Shown here: positions 6,049 through 11,390 of the stretch, piece by piece
Layout of the letters: the number at the start of each line of letters is the position of its first letter
Position numbering within the stretch: position 1 is the stretch's first letter
NCBI GenBank assembly: GCA_964393845.1
Contig: CAYMUX010000095.1
Span: 1 to 13,070 of the forward strand
DNA from: UBA6902 sp964393845
GTDB taxonomy: Bacteria > Nitrospirota > Thermodesulfovibrionia > UBA6902
Direction of reading: 5' to 3'
Length of the DNA: 13,070 nucleotides
Notes under the pieces: model-generated
What the model was told of the DNA's origin: nothing
Seen by the model: the letters and a program-made list of their open reading frames with translations, nothing else
Database searches by the model: none
Program-made: the position numbers and the translations under genes

Positions 6049-8250
6049 TCAATCATCTCTATCTTCTCTATCATCTCCTTTCCTATCATGCTCCTCCCTA
6101 TCTTCTCTCTCTCTATCTATATTATCCTTATCGTGAGGAACTCGGATTTTTACCTTTGCTGTACTGATATTGCCTGAACAATCTGTTGCTGTTATGGTTA
6201 TGGTATAAATCCTGCCTTTACCACGACCTGAACGCTCAGCGCGCAATTGGAAGTATATCATTCCTGTATTCTGGTCTATTACCGGTTGAGTCCAGTCAGG
6301 TCCCTGATCTCCCCTATTTAAACCATATTCAGGTTCATTGCTTTTAACTATTGCGCTTAATGTAACAGGACATCCACTGTTGTCAGTTGCGTTTGCTGCA
6401 ATAGCAATATCCACCATTCTATGGTTTGGCGGCCAGAGGATGTATAAATTTGCTTTAGGTTTAAGTTTCGGAGCAATGTTATCAATTATTTGAACTGTAA
6501 CGCTTTTTGTATCCGGCAAATTAAACCCGTCAGAAACCTGAAGACTGATTGTATGCATACCAAGGCTCAGGTTTGATACAACACAATCAGGAAGAAGTAC
6601 AGATGTTCCACCTGCAACTGACTGAATATTCCCGGAGCATAATACATTTGTCCCATCTGTCCATTGATAATTTAACATGTCGCCATCGAAATCAGATACA
6701 TCACCAGGCAATATTATAGGAGTGTTAATTTCATACACACCTGATCCACCCGGAGCTGCATGAGGCGCAGAGTTGTTTATTGTCAATATCATTATATTTG
6801 ATGATGTTGCCAGCCCGTCGTAAGCTTCAAGAATCAGAGTATGCGCCCCTAATCCTAATGAATAAGAGCTTAAATTTAGAGGACATTCACCACTTGTCCC
6901 GGCAGGGCTCCAGGCCGTTTGCGGGGTCCCATCTACTGTCCAGAGGCATGAGAGCGCATCGCCATCAAAATCTGCAGCAACACCTTGAATTGTGGTTGCG
7001 GCAATTTGATCGCTTGTAATGGTAAGGTTTTCTCCGGCATTGGCAAACGGCGGTGTGTTGGCTATTGTCAATATCATATCATCTGATGATGTTACCAGTC
7101 CGTCGCTCGCAGTAAGTGTCAGGGTATGTATTCCTATGCCAAGTGAAAGAGCGCTTAAATTCAGAGGGCATGCACCATTTAGCCCGGCAGGGGTCCAATC
7201 CCGTAAAACGGTTAATCCTTCTGTCCAGCGGCATGTGAGCGCATTGCCATCGAAATCTGTGGCAACACCTTGAATCATGGTTGCGGCAACCTGTTCGCTT
7301 GTAATCGTGATATCATTTCCGGCATTGGCATTAGGCACAGAGTTATTTATTGTCAATGTCATATTATCTGAAGATGTTATCTGCCCATCGTTCACTTCAA
7401 GGGTCAGGGTATGTATTCCGATGCCAAGTGAAAGAGCGCTTAAATTCAGAGGGCATTCACCATTTATCCCGACAGAGGTCCAATCCCGTAAAACGGTTGT
7501 ACCTTCCATCCAGCGGCATGTGAGCGTATAAGCAGAATCTGCATCTGTTACAGTGCCTTGAACTGTAGTTGTGGCAACTTGATTGCTTGGGATAGTAATG
7601 TCAGGTCCGGCATTGGCAACTGGAGGATGGTTTATATTTACAGGGACACCATCAAGTAAACCCTCAAGAATCGCACTCTGACTATCACCGGTAATATTGC
7701 CATTAAAAACATCCAATGTCATTGTCATTCCGGCAATAGTTTGAGACCCCAGAGCCGCTTGCAGATCTTGTATATATCGTGATGGAATTGGCCCCGGGTT
7801 TAATATTAAATTATCTAAATTAAGGGTTGATGGGTTGTTAATATCCAGATTAGGATTTAAGCGCCACAAACCACCGACAAGCACAAATTGAATATTCTTT
7901 AAAGTAGCACTTAAATAAGTAGTGGTTCCGTTACTTACTGTAAGTGTCGCAGGAGTAAATGTGGTTCCCGGGGTAGCTAAGGGATTTCTTTTGGATCCTG
8001 TGATGGTTACTGTCGACCAGAGAATACTATCGCCGCTGCCCGAAGTTCCGTCCGCATAAGTAATCGAAAAAATACTTGTATACAAGAAAATCAGATCATC
8101 GTTAGTTCCGTTGTCTAAATATGTCTCAACTAAACCATCAAAAAAGGCGTGAGGCAAACCGATCTGCTGTGACCATCCGTTCCCGGCAAGAATTAATAAA
8201 GATAGTAAGACGAAAACAGATACAATCAGCTTTCGTTTTATATTTCCCAT
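6049..8250 (-). CDS. Secreted protein with PKD-like repeats and charged C-terminal tail
   Basis: This protein has 733 residues from the ATG at 8248-8250. That start is chosen because AAAGGAGGAG lies just upstream and a signal peptide follows (MGNIKRKLIVSVFVLLSLL, likely cleavage after GNGWS). An in-frame ATG 17 codons upstream has neither. Residues 30-205 form an unnamed domain (YADGT at 65-69, GGLW-x5-LDINN at 126-139) that resembles the neighbouring PEP-CTERM protein. Residues 209-590 contain four PKD/cadherin-like repeats of about 95 residues, with recurring ANAG, TCRW, GECPLNL and HTLTL; each has a Cys pair that could form a disulfide. Residues 590-705 are a further beta-sandwich domain (LYILWPPNHRMVDI) common in extracellular repeat proteins. 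The last 25 residues are almost wholly Arg, Asp, Glu and Lys (DREREDREEHDRKGDDRED). No membrane anchor, LPXTG or PEP-CTERM signal is present, so it is probably released or bound non-covalently at the cell surface. A terminator follows. The function is unknown; adhesion or matrix structure is a guess. Confidence 0.85.
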   Translation of the reverse strand: MGNIKRKLIVSVFVLLSLLILAGNGWSQQIGLPHAFFDGLVETYLDNGTNDDLIFLYTSIFSITYADGTSGSGDSILWSTVTITGSKRNPLATPGTTFTPATLTVSNGTTTYLSATLKNIQFVLVGGLWRLNPNLDINNPSTLNLDNLILNPGPIPSRYIQDLQAALGSQTIAGMTMTLDVFNGNITGDSQSAILEGLLDGVPVNINHPPVANAGPDITIPSNQVATTTVQGTVTDADSAYTLTCRWMEGTTVLRDWTSVGINGECPLNLSALSLGIGIHTLTLEVNDGQITSSDNMTLTINNSVPNANAGNDITITSEQVAATMIQGVATDFDGNALTCRWTEGLTVLRDWTPAGLNGACPLNLSALSLGIGIHTLTLTASDGLVTSSDDMILTIANTPPFANAGENLTITSDQIAATTIQGVAADFDGDALSCLWTVDGTPQTAWSPAGTSGECPLNLSSYSLGLGAHTLILEAYDGLATSSNIMILTINNSAPHAAPGGSGVYEINTPIILPGDVSDFDGDMLNYQWTDGTNVLCSGNIQSVAGGTSVLLPDCVVSNLSLGMHTISLQVSDGFNLPDTKSVTVQIIDNIAPKLKPKANLYILWPPNHRMVDIAIAANATDNSGCPVTLSAIVKSNEPEYGLNRGDQGPDWTQPVIDQNTGMIYFQLRAERSGRGKGRIYTITITATDCSGNISTAKVKIRVPHDKDNIDREREDREEHDRKGDDREDRDD
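7115..7530 (-). repeat. Near-identical 285-bp coding repeats in the PKD-like region
   Basis: Two adjacent repeat units at about 7115-7245 and 7400-7530 match closely at the DNA level, with a 285-bp period (95 codons). Stretches such as AAGAGCGCTTAAATTCAGAG and CAATCCCGTAAAACGGTT are identical in both. A third unit at about 6840-6960 is more diverged. The similarity at synonymous positions points to fairly recent duplication or gene conversion, and such arrays often vary in copy number between strains. Confidence 0.75.
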
Positions 8251-8338
8251 TTCTCCTCCTTTGTTTTCCTTATAAAGAAAACAATAGATAATTTTAAGCA
8301 TATATTGAGTGTGACAATATTCGCTTTATGGAATTTGG

Positions 8339-8360
8339 AAAAAAAGTTATCTCTTGAGAT
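8339..8360 (-). terminator. Weak terminator-like hairpin after the PEP-CTERM gene
   Basis: On the minus strand, ATCTCAAGAGAT (8360-8349) can form a 4-bp stem with a 4-base loop. After a few bases it is followed by T7 (plus-strand A run at 8339-8345). The stem is short, so partial readthrough into the PKD-repeat gene, whose start is about 110 bases further on, is plausible. Confidence 0.3.
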
Positions 8361-9130
8361 TAAGAAATCTGCTGATTTCTTTTTCTTAGATAGCGTCTGA
8401 ATGCTAAAGCCGCCCCGCCAGTGACAAAAAGTATTGAGCTTACCGGTTCAGGGGCAAATGAAACCGTTGATGACACAGAACCGTAAGTATCAGCAGTAAA
8501 ACCTGTAGGATTTAGGCCGAAGTCAAATTTCATATAAAGATTTCCGGATCGATTACTACCAAATGAATTAATATCATTTATAAACTTAGAATAAGGGGGG
8601 GTTCCTGTACCACCGTTTGGATTAGTCGCTATATTCACCATGTTATTCAGATCAAAACCGACATTAACTTCCCAAAGTGATCCGTTCTGAATTACCGTAA
8701 AGTTATTCACTGATGCGGTTAAGCGCGTATTACCAAGATAATCATACAACCTAAAATCAAATAACCCGGTATTGCCTACTGATGGACCAAATTGATTGCC
8801 GTTTGCGCCGCCATTGAAAATATTACTGGTGTGTGTTCCAAGCGGATTCGTAGGATCATCGGCGCCTAGCTCGAACCATCCTCTTGGATTTTTTACAAGA
8901 GGATCAGCAGTCGGCGAAGTAGAACCAACGCCTATGGTGCCGTCAGCATAGTAAAGTAACCCTAAAGAAGAAATGTTAATTGAAAGTTTATTTGTATCCA
9001 CATCGTAATTAAACTGTCCGGCAGAAGTAAAATAGGGTGGAGTTACTGCAAAAACATTGCTTGATAACAGAAAAACGCTTGCCAGTAATACAAGAGAAAA
9101 TACAAATAGACAGCTCAGGGATTTTTTCAT
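8360..9130 (-). CDS. PEP-CTERM sorting-domain protein
   Basis: This 256-residue exported protein has an N-terminal signal peptide (MKKSLSCLFVFSLVLLASVF, likely cleavage after SNVFA). Its C-terminus has the tripartite PEP-CTERM layout: the APEP motif at 227-230, a short hydrophobic helix (ILFVTGGAALAF) and a basic end (RRYLRKR). Such proteins are processed by an exosortase (EpsH/XrtA family) in Gram-negative bacteria that make exopolysaccharide. The middle (30-220) is Gly, Asn, Thr and Ser-rich, without cysteines. It shares landmarks with the N-terminal domain of the PKD-repeat protein next door: YADGT at 61-65, NGSLWEVNVGFDLNN at 149-163 and PPYSKFINDI at 178-187. The ATG at 9130 is preferred because it places the basic residues directly before the hydrophobic core and has a G-rich stretch about 9 bases upstream. 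An ATG at 9145 is an alternative. A good sigma-70-like promoter lies upstream. The exosortase gene is not in this window. Confidence 0.88.
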   Translation of the reverse strand: MKKSLSCLFVFSLVLLASVFLLSSNVFAVTPPYFTSAGQFNYDVDTNKLSINISSLGLLYYADGTIGVGSTSPTADPLVKNPRGWFELGADDPTNPLGTHTSNIFNGGANGNQFGPSVGNTGLFDFRLYDYLGNTRLTASVNNFTVIQNGSLWEVNVGFDLNNMVNIATNPNGGTGTPPYSKFINDINSFGSNRSGNLYMKFDFGLNPTGFTADTYGSVSSTVSFAPEPVSSILFVTGGAALAFRRYLRKRNQQIS

Positions 9131-9213
9131 TTCTTTGCCCCCCATATGATTTTGAAATTTTATACTTAATTTATATTGATAAGAGCACATTTATCAGAAA
9201 AGATTATAGATAA

Positions 9214-9242
9214 ATTAAACCTTAATATATATATAATGTCAA
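9214..9242 (-). promoter_or_regulatory. Sigma-70-type promoter for the PEP-CTERM gene
   Basis: On the minus strand, a consensus TTGACA (-35) occupies 9242-9237 and TTTAAT (-10) occupies 9219-9214, with a 17-base spacer. The predicted transcript starts near 9206, giving a leader of about 75 bases before the ATG at 9130. The rest of 9131-9425 is AT-rich; no other gene is visible. Confidence 0.65.
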
Positions 9243-9425
9243 CTCTTTTTTTATTTATTTATGCCCCATATAAACATTTTAAATATGCCGAGTTGCGCAA
9301 TCATATCTTCATTGAAACTTAATGCAGAGCCCTGACGCAGAGCTTAGAGGAATTATTTTCATTAAATCTGGATAAGATTGTCTTTTAAATAGTAAAATAA
9401 TCTTCCGATACTAATAACTATTATC

Positions 9426-10184
9426 ATGATTAATTCCTTATACATAACAAAAAGTCTAATAAAACGAAGGCATCCGGATTTCGACTTTATTATTTTTCAT
9501 GATACACCCGTCACTCCGTTGTCGAAGCCATTGAAGAAATCTAAATTGGCTCTCATAACAACTGGCGGACTTCATCTTAAAACTGACAAACCGTTTGATT
9601 TGAGTCTTAAAGATGGAGACTCTTCATACAGGATACTGCCGGGAGAAGTCGGGCATGAAGATTTAATGGTGTCACATAAATGGTATAACCACAAGTTTAT
9701 AAATGCGGACCTTAATTGTGTCTTTCCAATAGACAGAATGATGGAATATGTTAAAACAGAGCAAATCAAATCACTTTCAGAAGAGCATTACAGCTTCATG
9801 GGACATATTTACGACACAAAACCGCTTATGAAAAGTTCAAAAAAAGTCGGCGAGCGTCTAAAGGAACTCAACGTTGATATTGCGTTCTTAACCCCGACAT
9901 GAATCCTCTGCACACAGGCGGTCGGACTGATTGCAAGGAATATTGAAGCTTCAGGTGTCAGTACTGTCTGCATTACATTCAGAAAAGAAATTACCGTACT
10001 TGCCAGGCCGCCAAGAATTGTGTCCGTTAGATCTTCAGCCGGTAAACCTCTGGGCAACCCGGGGGATAAAAAAATGCAGCAAGGCATTATAGAAACCGGA
10101 TTCAGTCTGCTTCAACAAGATATAAGTGATATGAAACTGGTTGATTTTCCATCTAAGGCCAATAAATCCATGTATTCTCGATAG
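9426..10184 (+). CDS. PrdB/GrdB-family selenoprotein (probable reductase), TGA at 9900-9902 read as selenocysteine
   Basis: Translated through one in-frame TGA, the gene encodes 252 residues ending at TAG 10182-10184. The N-terminal part matches the glycine/sarcosine/betaine reductase B - D-proline reductase PrdB family: ALITTGGLH (42-50), SYRILPGEV (67-75), HEDLMVSH (77-84), DLNCVFPIDR (95-104) and EHYSFMG (120-126). After ELNVDIAFLTPT the TGA is residue 159, followed by ILCTQAVGLIARNIEASGVS and, later, GKPLGNPGDKKMQQGI. Non-selenium relatives carry C-x-x-C at this place (patterns like VP-x-CP-x-CHQTV-x-L-x-AR), so U159-x-x-C162 fits a selenenylsulfide redox centre. A SECIS-like hairpin follows the TGA. 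Members of this family reduce small substrates such as D-proline, or are of unknown specificity; the substrate here is unknown, and no prdA or grdA partner is visible. The ATG at 9426 lacks a clear ribosome binding site. A nonsense-mutated pseudogene is the alternative, and is less likely. Confidence 0.85.
9900..9938 (+). promoter_or_regulatory. Bacterial SECIS element candidate
   Basis: Directly after the UGA at 9900-9902 the RNA can fold as CCT-(C)-TGCA (9905-9912) with TGCAAGG (9932-9938), a 7-bp stem with one bulged C. An inner stem CAG (9915-9917) pairs with CTG (9927-9929), extended past a G-A mismatch by C9919-G9925. The apical loop contains GGTC (9920-9923), the motif bound by SelB in the E. 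coli fdhF SECIS. The loop G and U lie at about the 22nd-23rd base counted from the U of UGA, within one base of the E. coli spacing as recalled. The fold was drawn by eye and not computed. Confidence 0.65.
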
Positions 10185-10198
10185 GTTTATAAAACAGC

Positions 10199-10240
10199 CA
10201 GGCCTGTATTATCATGCCTGATTTAATTATTATTATTTTC
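10199..10240 (+). terminator. Possible terminator of the selenoprotein gene
   Basis: CAGGC (10199-10203) pairs with GCCTG (10216-10220) around a 12-base loop, followed by an AT-rich run with many T residues (ATTTAATTATTATTATTTTC). It lies 15 bases after the TAG at 10184. The stem is short and the T run interrupted, so confidence is modest. The interval 10221-10300 holds nothing else recognisable. Confidence 0.35.
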
Positions 10241-10306
10241 GCTTTTGAGATAATTTTATTTATAGACGTATGATTCAGATAAATATTTACATACATGATT
10301 TTTTTA

Positions 10307-10377
10307 TTGACAACTGCTTGATATAGCTGGTTAACTAATAGGCAACCATTCCTAACATTTCATTGTTAAAAAACAAT
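10307..10377 (+). promoter_or_regulatory. Promoter and dyad operator of the toxin-antitoxin pair
   Basis: A consensus -35 hexamer, TTGACA, lies at 10307-10312, with a poor -10 candidate (TTAACT, 10331-10336) 18 bases downstream. A perfect inverted repeat, ATTGTT-AAAA-AACAAT, occupies 10362-10377. It ends just before the ribosome binding site AGGAGG (10379-10384), which is 9 bases from the ATG at 10394. Type II antitoxins commonly repress their own operons through such dyads, so this is the likely operator. Its position inside the leader is unusual but possible. Confidence 0.45.
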
Positions 10378-10393
10378 TAGGAGGCAATGACAT

Positions 10394-10585
10394 ATGCATT
10401 CAAGGACTATAAAAATTACAGGGGATACTGTTAGCGTCCCAAAGGATGAATATAATATTCTCAAAGAACTATACAGGAATGTAAAGCGGCAGCAGTTTTT
10501 GTTGCGTCTTGATGAAGCAGAGAATAATCTGAAGGCTGGCAAAGTTAAGAAGGTTTCAGTTGATAAGTTCATTGAAAGTATCTGA
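10394..10585 (+). CDS. Antitoxin of a type II toxin-antitoxin pair
   Basis: This 63-residue protein has the shape of a RelB/Phd-like small antitoxin. A short N-terminal strand (RTIKITGDTVSVPKDEY) could form an AbrB- or ribbon-type DNA-binding edge. A charged, helix-prone middle (ILKELYRNVKRQQFLLRLDEAENN) and a C-terminal tail (KKVSVDKFIESI) resemble those that wrap the toxin. The ATG at 10394 is chosen for its AGGAGG 9 bases upstream; an ATG at 10387 is out of frame and gives only 15 codons. Two bases separate its stop from the toxin ATG. The assignment rests mainly on its size and position before a recognisable toxin; its own sequence is weakly informative. Confidence 0.7.
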   Translation: MHSRTIKITGDTVSVPKDEYNILKELYRNVKRQQFLLRLDEAENNLKAGKVKKVSVDKFIESI

Positions 10586-10587
10586 AC

Positions 10588-10866
10588 ATGAAGCCTAAAT
10601 ATATTCTCTATGATAAGCCTTTTGAAAAGCGATTTGAGAAGTATAAGAGCCAACTGACAAATGCTGAAAAGGAGAAACTTAAGAGGAGACTTGAAATATT
10701 TAAGGAAAATATTTTTGACGAGCGCTTGAAGACTCATAAGCTGAAAGGCAATCTCAAAGAATACCATGCGTTTTCAATCAGCTATTCAGATCGGCTGGTT
10801 TTTAAGGTTCTTGATAATGGCGGCATAAATTTCATTGACATTGGCGGACATGATGTCTGTTATTAA
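10588..10866 (+). CDS. RelE/ParE-superfamily toxin (YafQ-like mRNA interferase)
   Basis: This 92-residue basic protein has the RelE/ParE layout: an N-terminal strand (YILYDKPFEKRFEKY), two lysine- and glutamate-rich helices, and then the conserved block KTHKLKGNLKEYHAFSISYS, DRLVFKVL and IDIGGHDVCY. Members of the RelE/StbE and YafQ groups usually end in IG-x-HD-x-VY. The histidine in GGHD and the basic residues before it are the likely RNA-contacting positions. YafQ-type members cleave mRNA on the ribosome, whereas ParE members poison gyrase; sequence alone does not settle which applies, but the HD ending favours the YafQ/RelE side. It follows the antitoxin by two bases, as usual for such operons. 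Confidence 0.82.
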   Translation: MKPKYILYDKPFEKRFEKYKSQLTNAEKEKLKRRLEIFKENIFDERLKTHKLKGNLKEYHAFSISYSDRLVFKVLDNGGINFIDIGGHDVCY

Positions 10867-10951
10867 ATGTCATCTTTAAATTAAAAATTCTTCAAAGGGA
10901 AACAGATATTAAAGAAGGCAGAGTGCGCAATCCGGCAAATAAAGATTTCTC

Positions 10952-10981
10952 TTGACGGGCAAGCAGTTTTTAGTGTATAAA
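10952..10981 (+). promoter_or_regulatory. Promoter without an obvious downstream gene
   Basis: TTGACG (10952-10957) and TATAAA (10976-10981), 18 bases apart, form a good sigma-70-type promoter. Transcription would start near 10988. The next plausible gene starts more than 250 bases downstream, beyond an intrinsic terminator at 11143-11171. Confidence 0.5.
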
Positions 10982-10987
10982 TTACTC

Positions 10988-11171
10988 ATCAACATTTGAG
11001 GGGCTGCTGAAGATCGACATTTCTATTCTCCCCTGTTTCTGTAAAACATGATGCAAAATTAGGGAAAGAGGTTTTAACCTTATGGCAGGTATTTTGCACA
11101 GACAGAATTTAAGTATTATTCGGATAAATATTGGATACAGAAGGGCGTGTCTTGCGGCACGTCCTTTTTTT
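10988..11171 (+). ncRNA. Candidate small RNA or attenuator leader
   Basis: This is the interval between the promoter and the terminator, about 185 bases. It contains GCAAAAT (11053-11059) paired with ATTTTGC (11091-11097), enclosing an inner GGTT/AACC hairpin (11070-11079), which suggests a folded RNA. I could not match it to a known riboswitch class, and the GGCAAA/GCAAAGCC signature of cyclic-di-GMP-I riboswitches is absent. It could be a stand-alone small RNA or a leader controlling the secreted protein at 11387. Only the promoter, fold and terminator support it. Confidence 0.3.
11143..11171 (+). terminator. Intrinsic terminator
   Basis: GGGCGTG (11143-11149) pairs with CACGTCC (11158-11164), with one G-U pair, around an 8-base loop. 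It is followed directly by T7 (11165-11171). The toxin gene ends 277 bases upstream, so this terminator serves either a long toxin mRNA tail or the transcript starting near 10988. Confidence 0.75.
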
Positions 11172-11186
11172 ATTCCCTTCTTTGGC

Positions 11187-11220
11187 AAAGAGGGGATGAA
11201 GGGGTGTGTCCCCGCTCTTT
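11187..11220. repeat. Hairpin-forming REP-like intergenic element
   Basis: AAAGAG (11187-11192) pairs with CTCTTT (11215-11220), and inside it GGGG (11201-11204) pairs with CCCC (11210-11213), giving a branched or interrupted hairpin. A further G-rich word (AAAGGGGACTCTAAAGTGT, 11232-11250) follows. The pattern resembles REP-type intergenic repeats, but no second full copy exists here to prove it. Confidence 0.35.
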
Positions 11221-11246
11221 TGGTTCCAAAGAAAGGGGACTCTAAA

Positions 11247-11390
11247 GTGTCTTCATCCCAAAAAATAAAACAAGCTCGTATATTGTTAATATGCTTCTTC
11301 GTGGCCCTGCCGAGTTTGTTGCTTATCGTAGATAAGCGTGTTTCTGCTTCTTTATCCTCTGCTTGTTTTCCTGAGGACCTGGCGCAATGA
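11247..11390 (+). CDS. Possible small membrane or secreted peptide, coupled to the next gene
   Basis: A 47-residue open frame runs from GTG 11247 to TGA 11388-11390. It has a basic start (SSSQKIKQAR), a hydrophobic stretch (ILLICFFVALPSLLLIV) like a signal peptide or single membrane segment, and a short tail ending EDLAQ. AAAGGGGA lies about 8 bases before the GTG. Its TGA overlaps the ATG of the large secreted protein gene (ATGA at 11387-11390), the usual mark of translational coupling. The frame stays open further upstream to 11082, but that part crosses the terminator and REP-like hairpin and is unlikely to be coding. No family is recognised; it could be spurious. Confidence 0.3.
   Translation: MSSSQKIKQARILLICFFVALPSLLLIVDKRVSASLSSACFPEDLAQ

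Noticed and set aside
5974..6177. Plus-strand frame of 67 codons with a hydrophobic, Ile/Ser-rich product
   Set aside because: It runs through the minus-strand terminator and then antisense to the low-complexity Arg/Asp/Glu tail, which explains its composition.
6780..7531. Three plus-strand frames opposite the PKD-repeat region, two of them similar to each other
   Set aside because: Their similarity only mirrors the 285-bp coding repeats on the minus strand; no start signals or domains were seen.
9426..9902. A complete 158-residue protein ending at TGA 9900, or a pseudogene broken by a nonsense mutation
   Set aside because: Family similarity continues in the same frame for 93 codons, the TGA falls on a redox Cys position, it is a TGA and not TAA or TAG, and a SECIS-like hairpin follows. 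No other damage is seen in the frame.
9809..10087. Minus-strand 92-codon frame over the second part of the selenoprotein gene
   Set aside because: It overlaps conserved plus-strand coding and has no recognisable family.
10366..10767. Minus-strand 133-codon hydrophobic frame over the toxin-antitoxin genes
   Set aside because: It is antisense to a recognisable RelE/ParE toxin; its Phe/Leu richness comes from reading Lys/Glu-rich codons backwards.
10870..11171. Cyclic-di-GMP riboswitch upstream of the secreted protein
   Set aside because: Words such as GGCAAAT and GGGCAAGCAG were considered, but the GGCAAACC, GACGCAAAGCC and GGTAGC blocks of the class I consensus are not present in order.
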